This document shows positions 60,444-64,000 of a DNA stretch of 64,000 nt, piece by piece (the first letter of the stretch is position 1; every line of letters starts with the position of its first letter). Where the stretch lies: NCBI GenBank assembly GCA_028292435.1, contig JAQGMI010000062.1:23888-87887 (forward strand), in the 5' to 3' direction. The position numbers and the translations under genes are program-made. Below the pieces are notes generated by a model. The model was not told the origin of the DNA and ran no database searches. It saw only the letters and a program-made list of their open reading frames with translations. The stretch is from Betaproteobacteria bacterium. Its GTDB lineage: Bacteria; Pseudomonadota; Gammaproteobacteria; Burkholderiales; SG8-41.

Positions 60444-61625
60444 AGTGCCGGCAGTTCCCAGCCACTCGGCGTAAACCTCGTCGTTATGTTCACCGAGCTC
60501 AGGTGAATGCCGGTACACGCTGAATTCATAGCCCGAAATTTTCATTGGGAAGGCCACGGTTTTGGTTTTTTTTCCGTTCGGCAACGTCATCTCGCGCACC
60601 AGTCGATTAAATTCGACGTGCGGATCGTTGAGGATTTCCGGGTAAGTATTGATCGGCGCACACGGCACGCCGCGGCTGTCGAACTCGGCGAGCCATTCGG
60701 CCTTGGTGCGTTTGGAGAACACCGGTTGCAGGATGGCTTCGAGCGCTTTCTGATTTTTGGCGCGCAGCGTATTGGTCGCAAAGCGCGCATCGTCTTTCAG
60801 TTGCGGCATGCCGGCGGCCGCACACACGGCCAGCCACAATTTGTCGTTGCCGGCGGCAATCATGAACGCCGCATCGCTCGCCTGGTAGCCCTGATACGGC
60901 GCCGAGCGCGGGTGCGCCGAGCCGAGCCGCTTCGGCGTGTTGCCGGTGCCGAAATATTCGCTCGTCTGCAATGCAGCGATGCCGAGCAGGCCGGCGAGCA
61001 TCGAGCAGTCGATAAACGCGCCGCGCCCGGTTTGTCTGGCTTGCAGTATTGCGGCGGTCATGCAAAACGCGCCATACAATCCCGCGCCGAAGTCGCCGAC
61101 CGGCACGCCGCATTTCACCGGCGGACCGTCGCTTTCGCCGGTCACGCTCATCAAGCCGCTGATGCCTTGCACTGTGGCGTCGAATGCGCCTTTCGACGCA
61201 TAAGGGCCGGTATGGCCGTAACCGTTGATCGAGCAGTACACGAGCTTGGGCGAGGCAGCGCTCAATGTTTTATAGCCGAGGCCGAGACGATCGAGCACGC
61301 CAGGACGAAAGTTCTCGACGATGGCGTCGGCTTGCTCGCAAAGTTTGCGCAGGCGCGCGACCTGCACAGCATCCTTGAGATCGACCGCGATGCTGCGTTT
61401 GTTGCGATTGACCGACGCGAAATTTTCGCTGTACTCCGGACCGTTGGGGCCCGCACTCAAGGGCGGCCAGCGACGCATATCGTCGCCGCCGTCCGGTTTC
61501 TCGACTTTGACGACGTCAGCGCCGAGATCTGCGAGCAGCGAGCCGGCGAACGGGCCCGCCGCAATCTGACCGAACTCCAGAATTCTGAGACCAGCCAATG
61601 GTCCGCGCGCCGTCGTTTCGCTCAT
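60429..61625 (-). CDS. CaiB/BaiF family CoA transferase (class III)
   Basis: 398 residues. Typical opening LAGLRILEFGQIAAGPFAG and ADVVKVEKPDGGDDMR, the NRNKRSIAVDLK strand, and the catalytic Asp D178 in PVGDFGAGLYGAF. Class III transferases move CoA between carboxylic acids such as formate/oxalate, succinate or carnitine derivatives. It probably activates an acid brought in by the neighbouring Bug proteins. It is convergent with Bug 9 and divergent from Bug 10 across 122 bases. The ribosome site is weak. Confidence 0.93.
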   Translation of the reverse strand: MSETTARGPLAGLRILEFGQIAAGPFAGSLLADLGADVVKVEKPDGGDDMRRWPPLSAGPNGPEYSENFASVNRNKRSIAVDLKDAVQVARLRKLCEQADAIVENFRPGVLDRLGLGYKTLSAASPKLVYCSINGYGHTGPYASKGAFDATVQGISGLMSVTGESDGPPVKCGVPVGDFGAGLYGAFCMTAAILQARQTGRGAFIDCSMLAGLLGIAALQTSEYFGTGNTPKRLGSAHPRSAPYQGYQASDAAFMIAAGNDKLWLAVCAAAGMPQLKDDARFATNTLRAKNQKALEAILQPVFSKRTKAEWLAEFDSRGVPCAPINTYPEILNDPHVEFNRLVREMTLPNGKKTKTVAFPMKISGYEFSVYRHSPELGEHNDEVYAEWLGTAGTSVGS

Positions 61626-61747
61626 CGTAAGGTTCCGTCAGTTGATGAAAGCGCTTATTCTAAGGTGCATGCCGCAGCGCGGTCACCCATGGCGGCGATG
61701 CGTTGCGCCGTCAAGAGTAGAATCGCAAAAAACACGCCGGAGATCAG

Positions 61748-62710
61748 ATGCGAAACTGGAACGCGTTGGTTGCAGCGATTGGCTGCCTGATATCCGCCGG
61801 CGTTTGCGCACAAAGTTATCCCGCGAAACCGATACGTTTCCTGGTCGGTTTTCCGCCCGGCGGCACGTCCGATATTCTCGCTCGCACGATCGGGCAGAAA
61901 CTCGCGGAAGCCGTAGGCCAACAGGTGGTAATCGAGAACCGCGCGGGCGCCGGCGGCAACATTGGAGCGGAAGCCGCCGCAAAGTCGGCGCCCGACGGTT
62001 ATACGATTTACATGTGCACGACTTCGCAGGCAATCAGCGCGAGCCTTTACAGCAAATTGAATTACGATCTCATCAGGGATTTCTCGCCGATAACGCAGGC
62101 GGTCAATTACACGAACCTGCTCGTCGTGAATCCGTCGCTGCCGGTCAAATCGGTCAAGGAATTGATAGCGCTCGCCAAAGCAAAGCCGGCTCAACTCAAT
62201 TACGGCACCGCGGGCAACGGTACGCCGCCGCATATGACCGGCGAACTTTTTAAGAGTTACACCAGCGTAAAAATCCAGCATGTGCCGTACAAAGGCGGCG
62301 CACCCGCGATCGCGGATCTGCTCGGCGGCCAGATCACGATCATGTTCGACAACGTGCCGCCGCTGCTTCCGCACGTGCAGGCGGGCAAAATGCGGCCGCT
62401 CGCGGTGACGAGCTTGAAGCGCATCACAGTATTGCGCGATGTGCCGACACTCGACGAATCGGGCCTGCAGGGTTTCGATTCGGTGGCATGGAACGGCGTA
62501 CTCGCGCCGGCGGGTACGCCAAAAGATATCGTTGCAAAGCTCAATGCGGAGATCAATCGCATTCTGACGCAGGCGGATGTGCGTGAGCGCCTTGCCGCGC
62601 AGGGCGCCGATCCGGTCGGCACGACACCCGAGCAGTTCGGGACGCTGATACAAAGCGAAGTTCGGAAATGGGCGAAGGTCGTCAAGGATTCCGGCGCCAG
62701 GGTCGACTGA
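61748..62710 (+). CDS. Bug/TctC-family solute-binding protein 10
   Basis: 320 residues, GGAG before the ATG. Leader: ALVAAIGCLISAGVCAQS. Family segments: YPAKPIRFLVGFPPGGTSDI, ENRAGAGGNIG, APDGYTIYMCTTSQAI, GNGTPPHMTGELFK and VPYKGGAPAIADLL. It is divergent from the CoA transferase gene and followed 26 bases later by Bug 11. Together they form the start of a unit leading to an MmgE/PrpD gene. Confidence 0.94.
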   Translation: MRNWNALVAAIGCLISAGVCAQSYPAKPIRFLVGFPPGGTSDILARTIGQKLAEAVGQQVVIENRAGAGGNIGAEAAAKSAPDGYTIYMCTTSQAISASLYSKLNYDLIRDFSPITQAVNYTNLLVVNPSLPVKSVKELIALAKAKPAQLNYGTAGNGTPPHMTGELFKSYTSVKIQHVPYKGGAPAIADLLGGQITIMFDNVPPLLPHVQAGKMRPLAVTSLKRITVLRDVPTLDESGLQGFDSVAWNGVLAPAGTPKDIVAKLNAEINRILTQADVRERLAAQGADPVGTTPEQFGTLIQSEVRKWAKVVKDSGARVD

Positions 62711-62736
62711 CGTACAACTACCTTTTAGGTGAAGCG

Positions 62737-63720
62737 ATGATTCATTCCATTTTTCGCGTGTCGTTGATTGTCGTCATCGCGATGACGGCGGCCGCCGCGT
62801 ACGCGCAAGACGCCGCGCGCACTTATCCCGATCGGCCGATCCGCATCATCGTCACTTTTCCGCCGGGCGGTCCGACCGATATCATCGCGCGCACGGTCGG
62901 CCAGAAACTCGTCGAAGCATGGGGACAGCCGGTCGTGGTCGACAATCGAGCGGGCGCGGGTGGCAACATTGGTACCGATCTGGCCGCGAAATCGGCGCCG
63001 GACGGTTACACATTGCTGCTGAGCAATTTTGGCCCGCTCGCGATCAGTCCGTTTGTATACGCCAAGCTCCCATACCATCCGGTCCAAGATTTGACCCCGA
63101 TCACGCTCGCGGCGACGAGCTGGTTTTTTATCGTCACGAATCCAGCGGTGCCGGCAACAACGTTGAAAGAACTGATCGCATTGGCGAAAGCAAAGCCCGG
63201 TCAGCTCGCGTTTGCATCGGCCGGAAATGCGAGCCCAAGCCATCTCGCGGGTGCGCTGTTTCAATCGAGCGCCGGCATCAAGTTAATCCATGTTCCCTAC
63301 AAAGGCGGTGCGCCGTCGGTGGGAGCAGTCATCGGCGGTGAAACCCAGATCGCGATCGAGAGTCCGCCCCCAATCGTGCCGCAGGTCAAAGCCGGCAAAT
63401 TGCGCGCGCTCGGCGCGGCACGCGCGAACCGCTCTCCCTTGTTGCCCGACGTGCCGACGGCAAACGAAGCGGGACTCGCGGGATTCGAAGTCGGCTCGTG
63501 GTATGGTTTTCACGCGCCGGCTGGAACCCCCAAAACAGTCATCAATAAGCTCCACGCGGAAATGGTAAAAGCGATGAACACGCCCGAACTGCGCGAGCGG
63601 TTTGCGAGCGTCGGCGCCGAAACGATCGCCAGCACACCCGCCCAATATGGCGCGTTCGTCGAATCCGAACTGAAGAAATGGGGAGCAGTCATCAAAGCGG
63701 CGGGTGTGAAATCCGATTGA
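62737..63720 (+). CDS. Bug/TctC-family solute-binding protein 11
   Basis: 327 residues from the ATG at 62737; the frame is open to 62668, inside Bug 10. Leader: VSLIVVIAMTAAAAYAQ. Family segments: YPDRPIRIIVTFPPGGPTDI, DNRAGAGGNIG, APDGYTLLLSNFG, ASPSHLAGALFQ and VPYKGGAPSVGAVIG. Close in pattern to Bug 10, so the pair may stem from tandem duplication. It precedes the MmgE/PrpD gene by 45 bases. Confidence 0.94.
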   Translation: MIHSIFRVSLIVVIAMTAAAAYAQDAARTYPDRPIRIIVTFPPGGPTDIIARTVGQKLVEAWGQPVVVDNRAGAGGNIGTDLAAKSAPDGYTLLLSNFGPLAISPFVYAKLPYHPVQDLTPITLAATSWFFIVTNPAVPATTLKELIALAKAKPGQLAFASAGNASPSHLAGALFQSSAGIKLIHVPYKGGAPSVGAVIGGETQIAIESPPPIVPQVKAGKLRALGAARANRSPLLPDVPTANEAGLAGFEVGSWYGFHAPAGTPKTVINKLHAEMVKAMNTPELRERFASVGAETIASTPAQYGAFVESELKKWGAVIKAAGVKSD

Positions 63721-63765
63721 CCGTGCATTGCGCCGTTTGCCGACAAATTAACCGGAGAAATAAAA

Positions 63766-64000
63766 GTGTCCGATCGTAGCCGTCCGCAATACCTGCATAC
63801 GCTTGCCAGGTTCGCCGCCGAGACCCGCCTTGCCGACATCAGCGAAGCCGCACGCACGCGTGCGCGCTGGGTGATCGCCGATTCGATTCCCGTGATTGCC
63901 GCCGGCATGCAGGAAAAGGAAATGCAGGCGTTCGTCGCTCGTCAACTCACCGATGCCGGGGCAGGCAAAGCCTGGGTAATTGGCGCCGGCAAGCGCACGA
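63766..64000 (+). CDS. MmgE/PrpD family protein (5-prime part)
   Basis: Only the first 78 codons are inside the window, from a GTG at 63766 with GGAGA eight bases upstream. The translation begins VSDRSRPQYLHTLARFAAET and continues with the helix pattern ADISEAARTRARWVIADSI and VARQLTDAGAGKAWVIGAG. This fits the N-terminus of MmgE/PrpD proteins (2-methylcitrate dehydratase and cis-aconitate decarboxylase relatives), where the Arg-rich helix is followed by DxxG/VxLAG. A dehydratase or decarboxylase of a tricarboxylate-like acid would suit the two Bug genes before it. The call rests on a short piece. Confidence 0.7.
   Translation, partial: MSDRSRPQYLHTLARFAAETRLADISEAARTRARWVIADSIPVIAAGMQEKEMQAFVARQLTDAGAGKAWVIGAGKRT

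Overview
The window is a GC-rich chromosomal stretch packed with genes and suggests a free-living betaproteobacterium of the Burkholderiales type. The strongest sign is eleven periplasmic Bug/TctC-type tricarboxylate-transporter binding proteins. This expansion is typical of that order. High-GC codon use, FadL/FadE-type fatty acid genes and AGGAG-type ribosome sites fit. This taxonomic call is inference from gene content. I saw no rRNA, tRNA, CRISPR array or complete insertion sequence.

Layout: (1) 0.2-1.3 kb, a receiver protein and a small membrane protein. (2) 1.5-13.0 kb, a co-directional fatty-acid locus covering uptake (FadL-like porin), activation (acyl-CoA ligase), beta-oxidation (FadE, enoyl-CoA hydratase, fused hydroxyacyl-CoA dehydrogenase/hydratase, thiolase), a short-chain dehydrogenase and a hotdog thioesterase. 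(3) 13.0-17.1 kb, a chalcone-isomerase-fold protein, a fused MFS/spermidine-synthase-like protein, a DnaA-box palindrome and a metallo-beta-lactamase-fold enzyme behind a good sigma-70-like promoter. (4) 17.1-38.3 kb, nineteen closely packed plus-strand genes that look like a catabolic super-operon: five solute-binding proteins, two C-C/ester hydrolase paralogues, three creatinase/prolidase-fold (M24) proteins with altered metal sites, two aldo/keto reductases, E1-alpha, E1-beta and E2 of a 2-oxoacid dehydrogenase, an amidohydrolase, a 3-hydroxyisobutyrate-dehydrogenase-like enzyme, an FMN alpha-hydroxyacid oxidase and a dienelactone hydrolase.

(5) 38.3-40.0 kb, a lower-GC patch holding a small basic protein, a 96-residue orphan and a NYN/PIN nuclease-like gene. 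An attC-like site lies between the last two, so this looks like a stranded integron gene cassette. (6) 40.0-45.9 kb, two divergent DUF72 genes, a NIPSNAP protein, a polytopic membrane protein with a cupredoxin-like partner, and an LVIVD-repeat protein, with two strong bidirectional terminators. (7) 45.9-64.0 kb, seven more Bug proteins mixed with small catabolic units: asparaginase, Asp/Glu-type racemase, ATP-grasp ligase, esterase, a three-gene unit (TPP enzyme, ornithine-cyclodeaminase-like, hydroxyisobutyrate-dehydrogenase-like), methyltransferase, CoA transferase and the start of an MmgE/PrpD gene.

Taken together the window is a nutrient-scavenging region: many ligand-specific binding proteins sit next to enzymes that would process the imported carboxylates or amides. 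No tricarboxylate permease (TctA/TctB), ABC permease, E3 component or DNA-binding regulator is encoded here, so these must be supplied from elsewhere. No gene-free stretch exceeds about 300 bases; the longest is 15778-16075.
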